A stretch of DNA of 64,000 nt from Sulfurimonas sp. (GTDB taxonomy: Bacteria > Campylobacterota > Campylobacteria > Campylobacterales > Sulfurimonadaceae): contig NZ_CP093397.1 of the NCBI RefSeq assembly GCF_029027585.1, forward strand, positions 1,353,405 through 1,417,404. Reading direction: 5' to 3'. Shown piece after piece: positions 18,682 to 28,687 of the stretch. Each line of letters starts with the position of its first letter. The stretch's first letter is position 1. Both the position numbers and the translations under genes were made by a program. The notes beneath the pieces are model-generated. The model was not told the origin of the DNA. It ran no database searches and saw only the letters and a program-made list of their open reading frames with translations.

Positions 18682-19926
18682 ATGAAAAGTGTTTACATAG
18701 GTCGCCAACCAATTTTAGATAGCTCAGGTAAGATTAGTGCTTATGAAATTTTATATAGAGATGGCTCAAAAGAGAGTAATTTTAGTGATAATCGTTTTGC
18801 ATCTGCTTCTGTTATCAGTAGTATTTTAAATAAATTTGGTACGAATTCTCTGCTTGGAAATCATAGTGCTTTTATAAAAATAGATGCAAAATTTCTTCTT
18901 CATGATATTATTTTTGATATTCCAAAAGAGTTTTTTATATTTTCAATTTTTGAAAGTATCGAACTAAGCGAGAGGGTTGTTGAGAGAGTAGAACAACTTC
19001 ATGAAAAAGGTTACAAACTTGCTTTAAATGATATAAGTTTAGATGCAACAAAAATGAAAAAATTTGCACCAATATTTAAAGAATTATCATATATTAAAAT
19101 CAATTTTAATGAAGAACTTGATAAAGATATAGAAGTTATGATAAGAGAGCTAAAAACACATAGCATACAAGTAATAGGTTCTAAAATAGAGACTAATGAA
19201 CGATATAAAGTGGCTGAAAATGTAGGCTGCGAGATGTTTCAGGGTTACTATTTTGCAAAGCCAAATATTATAAAAAATGCAAAATTTGAGCCTTCTCAAG
19301 CTAATGTTTTAAGACTTTATAATCTTCTTATAAATGATACAAATATAGATGAAATAACAAGAGAATTTGAAAAGAACTATGAGATAACAGTTCAGCTTCT
19401 ACGCTATATGAACTCTGCAATGTTTCATTTTAAAAAGCGTATCTCTACTATACATCATGTTCTTACTCTTATGGGAAGACAACCTCTAGCTAAATGGCTA
19501 ATGCTTATGATTTACTCAAAATCAGTAAGTAGAGATGCTAAACATTCGCCGTTGATGTTAATGGTAAAAAGTAGAACAGAGTTGATGGAAAACATCTTAA
19601 TAGCTGTAAAACCTGAAGTTAGAAGTAATATGTTAGGTGAAGCATATTTTATAGGAGTTTTATCTCTTTTGGATACTCTTTTTGGTGTTGAATTAGAGAG
19701 GATTTTAAATGAGATTTATGTAAGTCAAGATGTTAAAGATGTGTTACTTGGCTTTAATGAAGGTATTTTAAATGATGTATTTACTTTGGTTATGGATATA
19801 GAAGAGTTTGATGTGTTGGCTTTAGATAAATTTTCTTTAAAGTATAAGTTGGAACCAACAGTGATAAAAAAAGTTATCATTAAAAGCATACAAAATGTTA
19901 ATGAATTTGAAAAAGAGATGTTATAA
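18682..19926 (+). CDS. EAL-HDOD signalling protein (YuxH-like)
   Basis: A 414-residue cytosolic protein. Residues about 1-200 resemble an EAL domain (YIGRQPILDSSGKISAYEILYR), but the later EAL catalytic residues are largely absent, so it is probably a c-di-GMP sensor or inert scaffold. Residues about 205-400 form an HDOD domain (LRLYNLLIND then ALMGRQPLAKWLMLMIYSK). This EAL-HDOD pair is known from YuxH/CdgJ proteins that affect motility. A GGGGAAGAA site precedes the ATG. The following ywbE gene starts 10 bases after the stop. Confidence 0.9.
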   Translation: MKSVYIGRQPILDSSGKISAYEILYRDGSKESNFSDNRFASASVISSILNKFGTNSLLGNHSAFIKIDAKFLLHDIIFDIPKEFFIFSIFESIELSERVVERVEQLHEKGYKLALNDISLDATKMKKFAPIFKELSYIKINFNEELDKDIEVMIRELKTHSIQVIGSKIETNERYKVAENVGCEMFQGYYFAKPNIIKNAKFEPSQANVLRLYNLLINDTNIDEITREFEKNYEITVQLLRYMNSAMFHFKKRISTIHHVLTLMGRQPLAKWLMLMIYSKSVSRDAKHSPLMLMVKSRTELMENILIAVKPEVRSNMLGEAYFIGVLSLLDTLFGVELERILNEIYVSQDVKDVLLGFNEGILNDVFTLVMDIEEFDVLALDKFSLKYKLEPTVIKKVIIKSIQNVNEFEKEML

Positions 19927-19936
19927 AAGGGTATAG

Positions 19937-20128
19937 ATGAACGGCACAAAAAGAGCAAATATAAAACATGGAAAAAGTGTGGCAATAGTTTTAAAACAAG
20001 ACCAATCAAGTGGACTTTTAACAGATGGTATAGTTAGAGATATTTTAACTTCGTCACCATCTCACCCTCATGGCATTAAGGTGCGTCTTATGAGTGGTGA
20101 AGTTGGTAGAGTAAAGGAGATATATTGA
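19937..20128 (+). CDS. YwbE family protein
   Basis: A 63-residue protein matching the YwbE family (DUF2196): GTKRANIKHGKSVAIVLKQD, then LTDGIVRDILTSSPSHPHGIKVRL and GEVGRVKEI. It forms a small beta fold of unknown role, often beside RNA helicases. Its stop overlaps the TTG start of dbpA by four bases, so the products may be made together and act on RNA or ribosomes; the latter is inference. Confidence 0.85.
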   Translation: MNGTKRANIKHGKSVAIVLKQDQSSGLLTDGIVRDILTSSPSHPHGIKVRLMSGEVGRVKEIY

Positions 20129-21486
20129 AATTTTCTTCACTCCCATTATCAAAAGAGATGCTACATAACCTTAATGAGATAGGTTATAAAGAAATGACTG
20201 ATATTCAAGCAGAGTCTTTGCCTTTTATTTTAGATGGTAAAGATGTTATTGCCCAGGCAAAAACAGGTTCTGGAAAAACTGCTGCTTTTGGCATCGGGTT
20301 ACTAAGTAGGCTCAAAGTAAAAGAGTTTAGAGTTCAGTCACTTATACTTTGTCCTACAAGAGAGTTAGCTGATCAAGTTGCAAAAGAGCTTAGACTTTTA
20401 GCTCGTGGAACTCATAATGTTAAAATATTGACTCTTTGTGGAGGAGCTGCTTTTGGTCCACAACTAGGCTCACTTCGTCATGGTGCACATATCATAGTTG
20501 GAACTCCAGGGAGAATCTTAAAGCATCTGAAAAAAGAAATTCTTAGCTTAGAGCATCTAGAGATGCTAGTTCTTGATGAAGCAGATAGAATGTTAGATAT
20601 GGGTTTTAAAGAGGAGATAGATGAGGTTTTGAGTTTTTGTAAAAAGAGAAAACAAACGCTACTTTTTTCAGCGACATACGCAGATGATGTTATACAAGTT
20701 AGTAAAAATCTTCAGCATGAAGCAGTAAGTATTAAAACTATTTCGACAGAAAAACAAAACAATATACAAGAGAGATTTTATGAAAGCTCACAGCATCAAA
20801 AGTTAGAGATACTTATAGATATATTTAGTAATTTTAAACCTGAAAATGTTATTGTCTTTACAAACACCAAAATCCAAGCAAAAGAATTAGCTCAAAGTCT
20901 GCAAAAGAAAAAGATAGATGCTCTTGCTATTCATGGTGAACTAGAACAGTACGAGAGAAATGATGTTCTTGTTCAGTTTGCAAATAAAAGTTGTCCTATT
21001 TTAGTGGCAACAGATGTAGCGGCAAGAGGTTTAGATATAAAAGAGCTTTCAATGGTTGTAAACTATGATTTACCTCATTTAAGTGAAACTTATACACATC
21101 GCATCGGAAGAACAGGCAGAGCAGGTAAAGATGGTTTGGCTTTTACTCTTTTTTGCTCTCATGAGATAGAAAATATTGATGAGTATAAAAATGAAACAAG
21201 ACTTTTTGAAGACGCGTCGAGTTTAAAAAAGGTAAATGGTTTTGAGATGAAACCAAAGTATATTACGCTTGTAATAGAAGGTGGTAAAAAAGATAAGGTT
21301 CGTGCGGGAGATATCTTAGGAGCCTTAACGGGAGATGCTGGACTTCAAGGTAGTAGTATCGGAAAGATAGATATTTACGATAGACAAAGTTATGTAGCGA
21401 TTGAGAGTAAACTTATAGATGAAGCACATAAAAAACTAAACACGGGCAAAATAAAAAATAAAAATTTTTCTGTTTGGGCATTATAA
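20125..21486 (+). CDS. dbpA: DEAD-box RNA helicase DbpA
   Basis: A 453-residue ATP-dependent RNA helicase. Helicase motifs appear in order: AQAKTGSGKTAA (I), PTRELADQ (Ia), GTPGR (Ib), DEAD (II), FSATY (III), ARGLDIKEL (V) and HRIGRTGRAG (VI). Residues about 375-453 are a DbpA RNA-binding domain (YITLVIEGGKKDKVRAGDILGAL), which in E. coli DbpA recognises hairpin 92 of 23S rRNA during large-subunit assembly. The start is TTG behind a strong AAAGGAGAT site and overlaps ywbE. Glutathione peroxidase follows 17 bases after the stop. Confidence 0.93.
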   Translation: MKFSSLPLSKEMLHNLNEIGYKEMTDIQAESLPFILDGKDVIAQAKTGSGKTAAFGIGLLSRLKVKEFRVQSLILCPTRELADQVAKELRLLARGTHNVKILTLCGGAAFGPQLGSLRHGAHIIVGTPGRILKHLKKEILSLEHLEMLVLDEADRMLDMGFKEEIDEVLSFCKKRKQTLLFSATYADDVIQVSKNLQHEAVSIKTISTEKQNNIQERFYESSQHQKLEILIDIFSNFKPENVIVFTNTKIQAKELAQSLQKKKIDALAIHGELEQYERNDVLVQFANKSCPILVATDVAARGLDIKELSMVVNYDLPHLSETYTHRIGRTGRAGKDGLAFTLFCSHEIENIDEYKNETRLFEDASSLKKVNGFEMKPKYITLVIEGGKKDKVRAGDILGALTGDAGLQGSSIGKIDIYDRQSYVAIESKLIDEAHKKLNTGKIKNKNFSVWAL

Positions 21487-21503
21487 AAATTTAGGAGTGA
21501 GTA

Positions 21504-21986
21504 TTGAGTATATATGACTACAAGGTAAAGATGATTAATGGCAAAGAGATTTCTATGTCTAGGTATAAGGGTAAGGTTTTACTTATCGTAAATGTTGCAA
21601 GTACTTGTGGTATGACACCACAATATGAAGGGCTAGAGAAGCTTTTTAAAACTTACAAAAAGAAAGGTTTTATGGTTTTGGGTTTTCCATCAAATGAGTT
21701 TGGGCAACAAGAGAGTGAAGGAAATGAAGAAATTGCAAAGTTTTGTAAAAATACTCATCAAGTAAATTTTGATATGTTTGAGAAAATCAAGGTAAATGGA
21801 GATGATGCCATACCTCTTTATAAGTTCTTGAGAAAAGAACAAAAAGGGCTTTTGTGGAGTGAAAAAATCAAATGGAATTTTACAAAATTTTTAGTAGATG
21901 CTAAAGGAAATGTACTTAAAAGATACGCTTCACCAACAACTCCAGCTGGTATAGAGAGTGACATTAAGGAATTATTAGAAAAATAA
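21504..21986 (+). CDS. Glutathione peroxidase-like thiol peroxidase
   Basis: A 160-residue cytosolic peroxidase of the GPx family, using cysteine instead of selenocysteine. The peroxidatic cysteine is in VASTCGMTPQY (about residue 35), the catalytic Gln is in FPSNEFGQQE and the Trp-Asn pair is in KWNFTKFLVD. No Asn-Cys resolving pattern of plant-type enzymes was checked further. It reduces hydroperoxides with thioredoxin-like donors. The start is TTG after TTAGGAGTGA; no in-frame ATG fits better. Confidence 0.92.
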   Translation: MSIYDYKVKMINGKEISMSRYKGKVLLIVNVASTCGMTPQYEGLEKLFKTYKKKGFMVLGFPSNEFGQQESEGNEEIAKFCKNTHQVNFDMFEKIKVNGDDAIPLYKFLRKEQKGLLWSEKIKWNFTKFLVDAKGNVLKRYASPTTPAGIESDIKELLEK

Positions 21987-22045
21987 TCTTAAGAAATAAT
22001 TAATAACATCATAGATACAATAAATGTAATATAATTTTAGGTGAG

Positions 22046-23773
22046 ATGATGAATGATGAATTATTCTTTGCCCCTGAAGATGATAGTTGTCAGGTTGAGG
22101 AAAAAGAAAAATATAAAATTTTAATTGTTGATGATGATGATGAGGTACATGCTTTTACTAAACTTGCACTTAAAGATTTTTTCTATAAGGGGAAAGCTTT
22201 AGACTTGATTAGTGCTTACAATCAAGAAGAAGCTAGAGTGGCTTTGTTTCGAAGTGAAGATATAGCTGTAATACTTTTAGATGTAGTTATGGAAACAAAC
22301 ACTACTGGGCTTGATATCGCGAAGTATATACGAGAAGACTTACAAAATGATATGTGTCGTATTATCATAAGAACAGGACAGCCAGGAGAAGCACCTGAGC
22401 GTTTTGTGATAGACAACTATGATATAAATGATTATAAAGAAAAAACAGAATTAACAGCAGATAAGTTATATACAACAATCAGAACAGCTTTGGTTCAGTA
22501 CAATCAACTCATAGACCTACTAAATAAAAAAGATGAAATATATAAGCTTCTTACAACCGATAAGCTAACATCACTTCCAAATCGTGTAAAGTTAAACTAT
22601 GACCTTGATTCAGATGCTTATCAAACTTTGATGCTTATTGATATAGATAGATTTTCACTTCTAAATGATGCTTATGGTTTTGAGATAGGTGATAAAGTTT
22701 TAATCCATGTTAAAGATATATTAAAAAAACTTTTAAAAAAAGATATGACACTTTATAGGCTAGATGCTGATGTGTTTGCCATCTTGTTAAGTGATAGTAA
22801 AACAGAGTATCTCTCAGATGAGGTAGATGCGCTAAAAGCAATTTTAGATAATTCACCATTGGAAATAGGTACGCTTTCTTTGTATATAAATGTTAGTATA
22901 GGGATAGTTCATTATGAACTTGGAAACATAATCCAAAAAGCTGGAATTGCTCTCAGACAAGCAAGAAAAATTTCACGAAATAGAGTTGAGTACTATACAG
23001 ATGCCTCAGAGTTTACGAAAATTATAGAGTATAACAATCTTTGGACAGCGAGGATAGTAGAAGCTTTAGTAAATGACAAGATTTTAGCTTATTTTCAGCC
23101 AATAATAGAGTGCTCAAGTAACACAATTACAAAGTATGAAACTTTAGTAAGGTTAGAGTACGATGGAGAGATTTATTCTCCTTTTTATTTCTTAGATACA
23201 GCAAGACAAGCGGGTTATTTACATAAGATAACTTGTAGAGTTTTCCAAAAAGCTTGTCAAAAATTTCAAAATAATGACCTGATGTTTTCAGTAAATATAA
23301 CGGACCATGACTTAACTGAGAGTGGTTTTATAAGCTTTATAGTTCAAACAGCAAAAGAGTATAAAATACAAAGTTCTAGAATTGTTTTTGAGATTTTAGA
23401 AGAGGTAAGCATGAATGAAAACAAGCTTGCAACTGAAAATTTAGCAAGACTTGCAGAACTAGGATTCAACCTAAGTATAGATGACTTTGGGACGCAATGC
23501 TCAAACTTCGCGCAATTAGGCAGTCATAAATATGAAAGCATAAAGATAGATGGAAAGTTTATAAAAGATATAAATGAAAACAAAAATTCTAAAATTATTA
23601 CAGAGTCTATTTTATTTTTTACGAATAAAATTGGCTTTAAAACAGTCGCTGAGTATGTTCACTCTAAAGAAGTTTATGAAACCATAAAAGAGTTGGGTGT
23701 TGATTATGCCCAAGGTTTTTACTTTGGTGAACCAAAAGCAGACCTCATAGAGTTGACAAAAGAGTTAAAATGA
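22046..23773 (+). CDS. Response regulator with degenerate GGDEF and EAL domains
   Basis: A 575-residue cytosolic protein. Residues about 22-150 are a receiver domain with an acidic VDDDDEVH pocket and phosphoacceptor Asp in VILLDVVME. Residues about 172-310 are a GGDEF domain whose signature is replaced by RLDADVFAI, so it should not make c-di-GMP. Residues about 325-575 are an EAL domain with ETLVRL, SVNITDHDL, FEILEEV, IDDFGT and KIDGKFIK, keeping the metal and catalytic residues; a phosphodiesterase is likely. It begins the unit RR - YfiR - histidine kinase - TonB receptor remnant, overlapping the next gene by four bases. Confidence 0.9.
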   Translation: MMNDELFFAPEDDSCQVEEKEKYKILIVDDDDEVHAFTKLALKDFFYKGKALDLISAYNQEEARVALFRSEDIAVILLDVVMETNTTGLDIAKYIREDLQNDMCRIIIRTGQPGEAPERFVIDNYDINDYKEKTELTADKLYTTIRTALVQYNQLIDLLNKKDEIYKLLTTDKLTSLPNRVKLNYDLDSDAYQTLMLIDIDRFSLLNDAYGFEIGDKVLIHVKDILKKLLKKDMTLYRLDADVFAILLSDSKTEYLSDEVDALKAILDNSPLEIGTLSLYINVSIGIVHYELGNIIQKAGIALRQARKISRNRVEYYTDASEFTKIIEYNNLWTARIVEALVNDKILAYFQPIIECSSNTITKYETLVRLEYDGEIYSPFYFLDTARQAGYLHKITCRVFQKACQKFQNNDLMFSVNITDHDLTESGFISFIVQTAKEYKIQSSRIVFEILEEVSMNENKLATENLARLAELGFNLSIDDFGTQCSNFAQLGSHKYESIKIDGKFIKDINENKNSKIITESILFFTNKIGFKTVAEYVHSKEVYETIKELGVDYAQGFYFGEPKADLIELTKELK

Positions 23774-24285
23774 AAATTTTAACTCTTTTGTCAACTCTTT
23801 TTATTTTCAATACAGCTACTTTTGCAAGTGAAAAAGAAGATGTTTTAAAAGCGATAATGCTAAATAAAATAAGTCAATTTATAAGTTATGAAGAAAATCA
23901 AAAAGAGTTTGTTATTTGTATCTATAATGATGAGGATATGGCAGATACATTTAACGAGTTATATAAGGTAAGAAAATATAAAAAACTACCTATAAAAGTT
24001 ATAAATATAACATCAATAAAAAATCTTTCAGAGTGTGATATATTTTACGCAAAAGAACCATCCAAGCAAGATTTAAAAGTTATCTCTTCTTTAAAACAAC
24101 CATACACTCTTTTAGTTACAGATGAGCCAAAGTTTTTAGAAAAAGGTTTTATGCTATCGCTTTTTGTCCGTGATAGTAAAATCAGCTTTTCTATAAATCA
24201 ACAAGCACTCTTAGATGCAAACTTAAAAGTAAATTATAGACTTTTAAAAGTAGCATCTAAGGTTATAAACCCAGTAGAGCATTGA
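23770..24285 (+). CDS. YfiR-family periplasmic protein (DUF4154)
   Basis: A 171-residue protein with signal peptide (1-18, ending ATFAS). It matches the YfiR/DUF4154 family: VLKAIMLNKISQFISY near the N-terminus, FVICIYNDEDM, then SLFVRDSKISFSINQQALLDANLKVNYRLLKVA at the C-terminus. In Pseudomonas YfiR inhibits the diguanylate cyclase YfiN from the periplasm. Here the partner is probably the neighbouring histidine kinase, whose periplasmic domain would be contacted. It overlaps the response regulator by four bases and the kinase starts one base after its stop. Confidence 0.88.
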   Translation: MKILTLLSTLFIFNTATFASEKEDVLKAIMLNKISQFISYEENQKEFVICIYNDEDMADTFNELYKVRKYKKLPIKVINITSIKNLSECDIFYAKEPSKQDLKVISSLKQPYTLLVTDEPKFLEKGFMLSLFVRDSKISFSINQQALLDANLKVNYRLLKVASKVINPVEH

Positions 24286-24286
24286 T

Positions 24287-25918
24287 ATGTTACTCTTTAA
24301 TAATCTTTCATTTAAAAACCAGTTTTATCTAGCTTTTGCAAGTTTAATCTCTATCGTTATTTTTTCAGCTTTTTCATATAACATAGTAGCTTCTTACAAC
24401 TCTAAGGTTGATTCTTTTATACAAGAAAGTGAGCTTCAAGCCAGTCTGATAGCAGATAGCTCAGTTGCTCCGTTGATGTTTATGGACAGAGATGGTTTAG
24501 AAGCGATACTTTCTAAACTTGATAGGTATGAGAGTATTTTACAAGTGAAAATATTTGAACTTGATGGCTCATTTTTTGGAGAGTACAATAAAAACATAAA
24601 AATACAAAAAGTAGATATTAAAAATCAAAATGATCAATATTTCTTAGATGGTACAAATAAAAGTAGTGCATTTGACTCCACCTCATTTATCATAAAGCAA
24701 AAAATAATGTTAAATGATGAAGAACATGGTCTTATGTATATGCAAAAATCAACAATAAGTTTAAATAGTTTTATTATGAATTCTATTATAAATACTATGA
24801 TATTTTCTTTCTTTTTATTTTTGTTAATGTTATTGTTTATTTACGCAATTTCAAAAAAATTAATTACACCCTTAGTGACTTTATCCGAGAGATTAGGTGA
24901 AGTTTCTTTATCACAAGATTATAGCCAAAGACTAAAGTATGACTCAAAAAATGAGATAGGTAAACTTTATGATGCCTTTAATAATCTTTTTCATTCAATA
25001 GAGATACATCAAGATTCAAGAAATGAAGCTTTGGCACAAGCAAAAAATTATCAAGAGCATCTAGAGAGTTTAACTGCCCAACTTGAACATCGTGTGCAAG
25101 ATAGAACACAAGAACTTCAAGACTCACTAGATACTCTAAAAAAAGCACAATGGCAACTTGTAGAATCAGAAAAAATGGCAGCACTCGGTTCACTTGTAAG
25201 TGGAGTGGCACATGAGGTAAATACACCTCTTGGAAATGCCGTAATAGGAAGCACAATTATAAAAAGAGAGAGTGAAAAACTACTTAAAAGCATGAAAGAT
25301 GAAACTCTTAAAAAATCACAATTTGAAGAATCTTTGGAGTTTATAGATGAAACATCAAGACTTCTTTATAAGAGTATCAACACAGCAGCAAACCTCATTA
25401 AAAGTTTTAAAAGAATTTCTGTGGATCAAAGTATTGAGATAAAACGAGAATTTGATTTAGTCGAGTATATAGATGAAATCTTTAAAACATTTCACAATAA
25501 ACTAAAACATATCCCTATTCATATAGAAGTTATAGCACCGAAAGAACTTTATATAAACTCCTATCCAGGGGATTTTGCTCAACTTTTAAATAATTTTATT
25601 CAAAACTCTATTTTTCATGCTTTTGACTCCAAAGAAAATGATGCAAAAATTACCATAGAAATAAGTTTAGAAAAAAACAATTCTCTTTTATTTATATACA
25701 GAGATAATGGTGCTGGTATGAGTGAAGAGATACGAGTTAAAGCCTTTGAGCCTTTTGTAACAACAAAAAGAAACTCTGGTGGCACGGGGTTGGGTTTAAA
25801 CATAGCGTATAATATTGTAACTCAAAAGCTATACGGTATAATAAAACTAGAGTCAAAAAAAAATGAAGGTACTAGTTTTAAAATGAGCATACCTTTAGAT
25901 GAAAAGGCTAGTAAATGA
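24287..25918 (+). CDS. Sensor histidine kinase with CHASE8-like periplasmic domain
   Basis: A 543-residue inner-membrane kinase. Two membrane helices (about 10-32 and 165-188) frame a periplasmic sensor of the CHASE8 type (ADSSVAPLMFMDRDGLEAIL). A HAMP domain (about 190-245) and a coiled coil (RVQDRTQELQDSLDTLKKAQ) follow, then a HisKA with the phosphoacceptor His in SGVAHEVNTPLGN (about 306) and an HATPase with NFIQNSIFHAF, DNGAGMS and GGTGLGLNIAY. It should phosphorylate the upstream response regulator. YfiR is probably its periplasmic modulator. Confidence 0.9.
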   Translation: MLLFNNLSFKNQFYLAFASLISIVIFSAFSYNIVASYNSKVDSFIQESELQASLIADSSVAPLMFMDRDGLEAILSKLDRYESILQVKIFELDGSFFGEYNKNIKIQKVDIKNQNDQYFLDGTNKSSAFDSTSFIIKQKIMLNDEEHGLMYMQKSTISLNSFIMNSIINTMIFSFFLFLLMLLFIYAISKKLITPLVTLSERLGEVSLSQDYSQRLKYDSKNEIGKLYDAFNNLFHSIEIHQDSRNEALAQAKNYQEHLESLTAQLEHRVQDRTQELQDSLDTLKKAQWQLVESEKMAALGSLVSGVAHEVNTPLGNAVIGSTIIKRESEKLLKSMKDETLKKSQFEESLEFIDETSRLLYKSINTAANLIKSFKRISVDQSIEIKREFDLVEYIDEIFKTFHNKLKHIPIHIEVIAPKELYINSYPGDFAQLLNNFIQNSIFHAFDSKENDAKITIEISLEKNNSLLFIYRDNGAGMSEEIRVKAFEPFVTTKRNSGGTGLGLNIAYNIVTQKLYGIIKLESKKNEGTSFKMSIPLDEKASK

Positions 25919-26830
25919 TGAAAAAGGTCAAAATATAAGTAAAGAGTATAAAAATAATCTTGCAAAAATTTCATTATATAGTTGGTTTAAACTATGAGTA
26001 TGATAAAACAGACCCTATACTTTTTGTAGATCAAACAGATGGAAGTATTCACCCTTGGAGCCCTTTTCAAACAAAACATCATACTGATAACTTAGCTTTT
26101 TACGCAGAGTTGGAGTATAGATTTAGTAAAAATTTAGTAGGAGTTGGTGGTTTTAGACTTGAGTATAATGATGATACTTACATAAAATTTTTATATTCTG
26201 AAGCTTACAGAAGCCCTACTTTTTTAGAAAAATACGCAGATGTGCCTACTGTTGTAGTTGGAGATGTGAATTTAAAAAGAGAAAAAATTCAAACACTGGA
26301 ACTTGCAATAGACTCAAAAATAAACTCAAAAAATACTCTTCAACTTACTCTTTATATTTTGCGACTTAAAGATGAGATAACAAGACGAGCAGCAAGTGGT
26401 GGAGGTTCGGAGTATTATAACTCAAAAGGTTTACAAAACTATGGCGCAGAGTTAGCGATAAACTCTATACTAAATGCAAAAACAGAGCTGATGTTTAATA
26501 CCTCTTTCGTAGATGGAACAAATAAACAAACAGATGAGCATCTAAACTTTATAGCTCATTATACTGCTAATGCTATGCTTACATATCATTTTTCTAAATT
26601 CTGGAGTGCAACTTTCTCTGAGCAGTTTGTAGGAGAAAAACATTATCATACAACTAGTGGTGAAGAAGGTAGTATAGGAAGCTACAATCTTGCAAATTTA
26701 AGTTTAAGTTATTTTAAAAAATATTTTTAATGCGCAGTACACTTATCCTGAGCCTGTAAGACAAAATATAAAAGAGGTCCCCGGTGGAGCGGGAGCAAGT
26801 GTTTACCTAACTCTTCGTTACTATTTTTAG
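25915..26830 (+). pseudogene. TonB-dependent receptor remnant
   Basis: Only the C-terminal barrel of a TonB-dependent receptor survives. The longest open part (from about 25950 to 26730) encodes barrel strands including FLYSEAYRSPTFLEKYAD, a hallmark of these receptors. It stops at 26728-26730, then the frame shifts: from 26717 another frame reads KNIFNAQYTYPEPVRQNI and ends at 26828-26830 with the aromatic tail RYYF. The plug domain, TonB box and signal peptide are missing. There is no plausible start (the only candidate is TTG at 25960). A short ATG at 25915 is followed by a stop after seven codons. It overlaps the convergent ABC-F gene by four bases. Confidence 0.85.
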
Positions 26831-28662
26831 TCTAAGTCTGCTATCTTTTGCTCATATTCGCTTGTGAGTTCATCTAGTTTAGTTTGTTCAACTTCAAGCT
26901 CTTCAAATAACTCTTCAACTTCGGTTTCTTCTGCTGAAACTTTTTTTGATAACTCCATCAAACTTGAACTATCTCCAGAGTTTGAAAGTTCTATGAGTTC
27001 ATTATGATGAAGTTCTAAATCTTCTTCGATTTGCATGATTTTATCTTCTAGTTTTTGTACTTTTTTCTTAAGTGGTGATGTTTGTGTGTTTCTTTGTCTG
27101 ACCAATTCTGCTTTAAGTTTTTTGTTCTCTTTTTGGTTTATTTTTGGAGCTTTTTTTATTTTTGATTGTTCTTGTTCCTCATTTTCCCAACCTATTTTTT
27201 GTAAAAAGTCTTCATATCCACCATCAAAATACTCAGCAGAATCTTTAGCAAAGATGATAAGTCTGTCACAAACTCTTTTTAACAACTCTTCAGAGTGAGT
27301 TACGATAACAACAGAACCTTTAAAGCTTTTTATTGCCAAAGTTAAAGCCTCGATGGACTCCATATCTAGATGATTTGTTGGCTCATCAAGAAAAAGTAGG
27401 TTTACATTTTTAGCTAAAATCTGACCTAGCATAACACGACTTTTTTCTCCACCTGAGAGAAGTGAGATTTTTTTCTTTGCACTATCTCCACTAAACATCA
27501 TTGCACCACAGATGCTACGCACGCTTGCTTCACTTAGTTTAGGGTTACCTACATATATTTCATCTATAACTGTATTTTTATCACTTAGATGGGCTATGTT
27601 TGTTTGACCAAAGTGTGCGAATGATGTAGTTGTGTGGTAGTTTACTTCCCCCGTTGTTTGCTTTAACTCTTTGGCTATTGTATTTAAAAGAGTTGATTTT
27701 CCTTTTCCATTTTTACCAATTATCCCAAGACACTCGCCTTTTTCCAATGTAAAAGAGATATCTTTAAAAAGAATTTTATCAAGACTATAACCAAAGCTCA
27801 AATCTTTAACATCAAGTAAAACTTTGGCTGGAGTATCTTTAAAGTTAAAGTTAAACTCAAGAGAATTATCAAAGTTTAAATCTTCTAATAAATCCATCTT
27901 TTCTAATTGTTTTACCTTTGACTGAGCAAGAGCTGCTGTAGATGCACGAGCTTTGTTTTTAGCTATAAACTCTTGGAGTTCTTTTACTTTTTTATCTTGA
28001 GATATTTTTTGCTTTGTATGAAGCTCATCATTTGCTTGTAACTGCTCGTAAAACTTATGAGTGCTACCTTGAAGTAGTTTGACTGATTTACGCACTATGC
28101 CCATAGTATGAGTTGTTACATCGTCCATAAATTCTCTGTTGTGGGTTATGATGATAACTTCGCCCTCAAAAGCTCTTAAAAATGTTTTTAACCATCTAAG
28201 AGAAACAATATCAAGGTAGTTAGTAGGCTCATCTAAAAGTAAAAGATTTGGCTCGGTTACTAAAAGTTTGGCTAAATTTATGCGAATTTGATAACCACCA
28301 GAAAAAGAAAGAGGGTTCTTGTCTAAGTCATCTTGCACAAAACCTAAACCAAAAAGAATCTTTTCAACTCTGTAAACATCATATTGCATCTCTTCACCCA
28401 AGGCTAGAGAGGCTTCCTCTCTTAGTGTCGTTTGGCTAAAAGTTAGATGTTGTTTTAAAGTACCGATTTTGTAGTTTTTAGGGATGATAATATCACCAGC
28501 ATCTGCTACTTCTTCGCCTAAAATGAGTTTAAATATTGTAGATTTCCCACTTCCGTTTCTTCCTACTAAACCGATGCGATTACCAGTATTTACTTTAAAG
28601 TTTAGCTTATAAAAAAGTTCTTGTTTTGCGTAATTTTTTGAGATATTATTTAGTTGAATCAT
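26827..28662 (-). CDS. ABC-F family ATPase
   Basis: A 611-residue soluble protein with two ABC ATPase domains and no membrane segment. The first has GLVGRNGSGKST, LSFSGGYQIRINLAK and LLLLDEPTNYLD; the second has GIIGKNGKGKST, LLSGGEKSRVMLGQ and LLFLDEPTNHLD. A linker with the KFYEQLQ segment and a C-terminal coiled coil (about 515-611) follow the Uup/YheS pattern. ABC-F proteins act on ribosomes in translation or antibiotic protection. It stands alone, convergent with the TonB remnant and divergent from the FIST-GGDEF gene. Confidence 0.92.
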   Translation of the reverse strand: MIQLNNISKNYAKQELFYKLNFKVNTGNRIGLVGRNGSGKSTIFKLILGEEVADAGDIIIPKNYKIGTLKQHLTFSQTTLREEASLALGEEMQYDVYRVEKILFGLGFVQDDLDKNPLSFSGGYQIRINLAKLLVTEPNLLLLDEPTNYLDIVSLRWLKTFLRAFEGEVIIITHNREFMDDVTTHTMGIVRKSVKLLQGSTHKFYEQLQANDELHTKQKISQDKKVKELQEFIAKNKARASTAALAQSKVKQLEKMDLLEDLNFDNSLEFNFNFKDTPAKVLLDVKDLSFGYSLDKILFKDISFTLEKGECLGIIGKNGKGKSTLLNTIAKELKQTTGEVNYHTTTSFAHFGQTNIAHLSDKNTVIDEIYVGNPKLSEASVRSICGAMMFSGDSAKKKISLLSGGEKSRVMLGQILAKNVNLLFLDEPTNHLDMESIEALTLAIKSFKGSVVIVTHSEELLKRVCDRLIIFAKDSAEYFDGGYEDFLQKIGWENEEQEQSKIKKAPKINQKENKKLKAELVRQRNTQTSPLKKKVQKLEDKIMQIEEDLELHHNELIELSNSGDSSSLMELSKKVSAEETEVEELFEELEVEQTKLDELTSEYEQKIADLD

Positions 28663-28687
28663 AATTGTATTATGGCATAATGATTAT

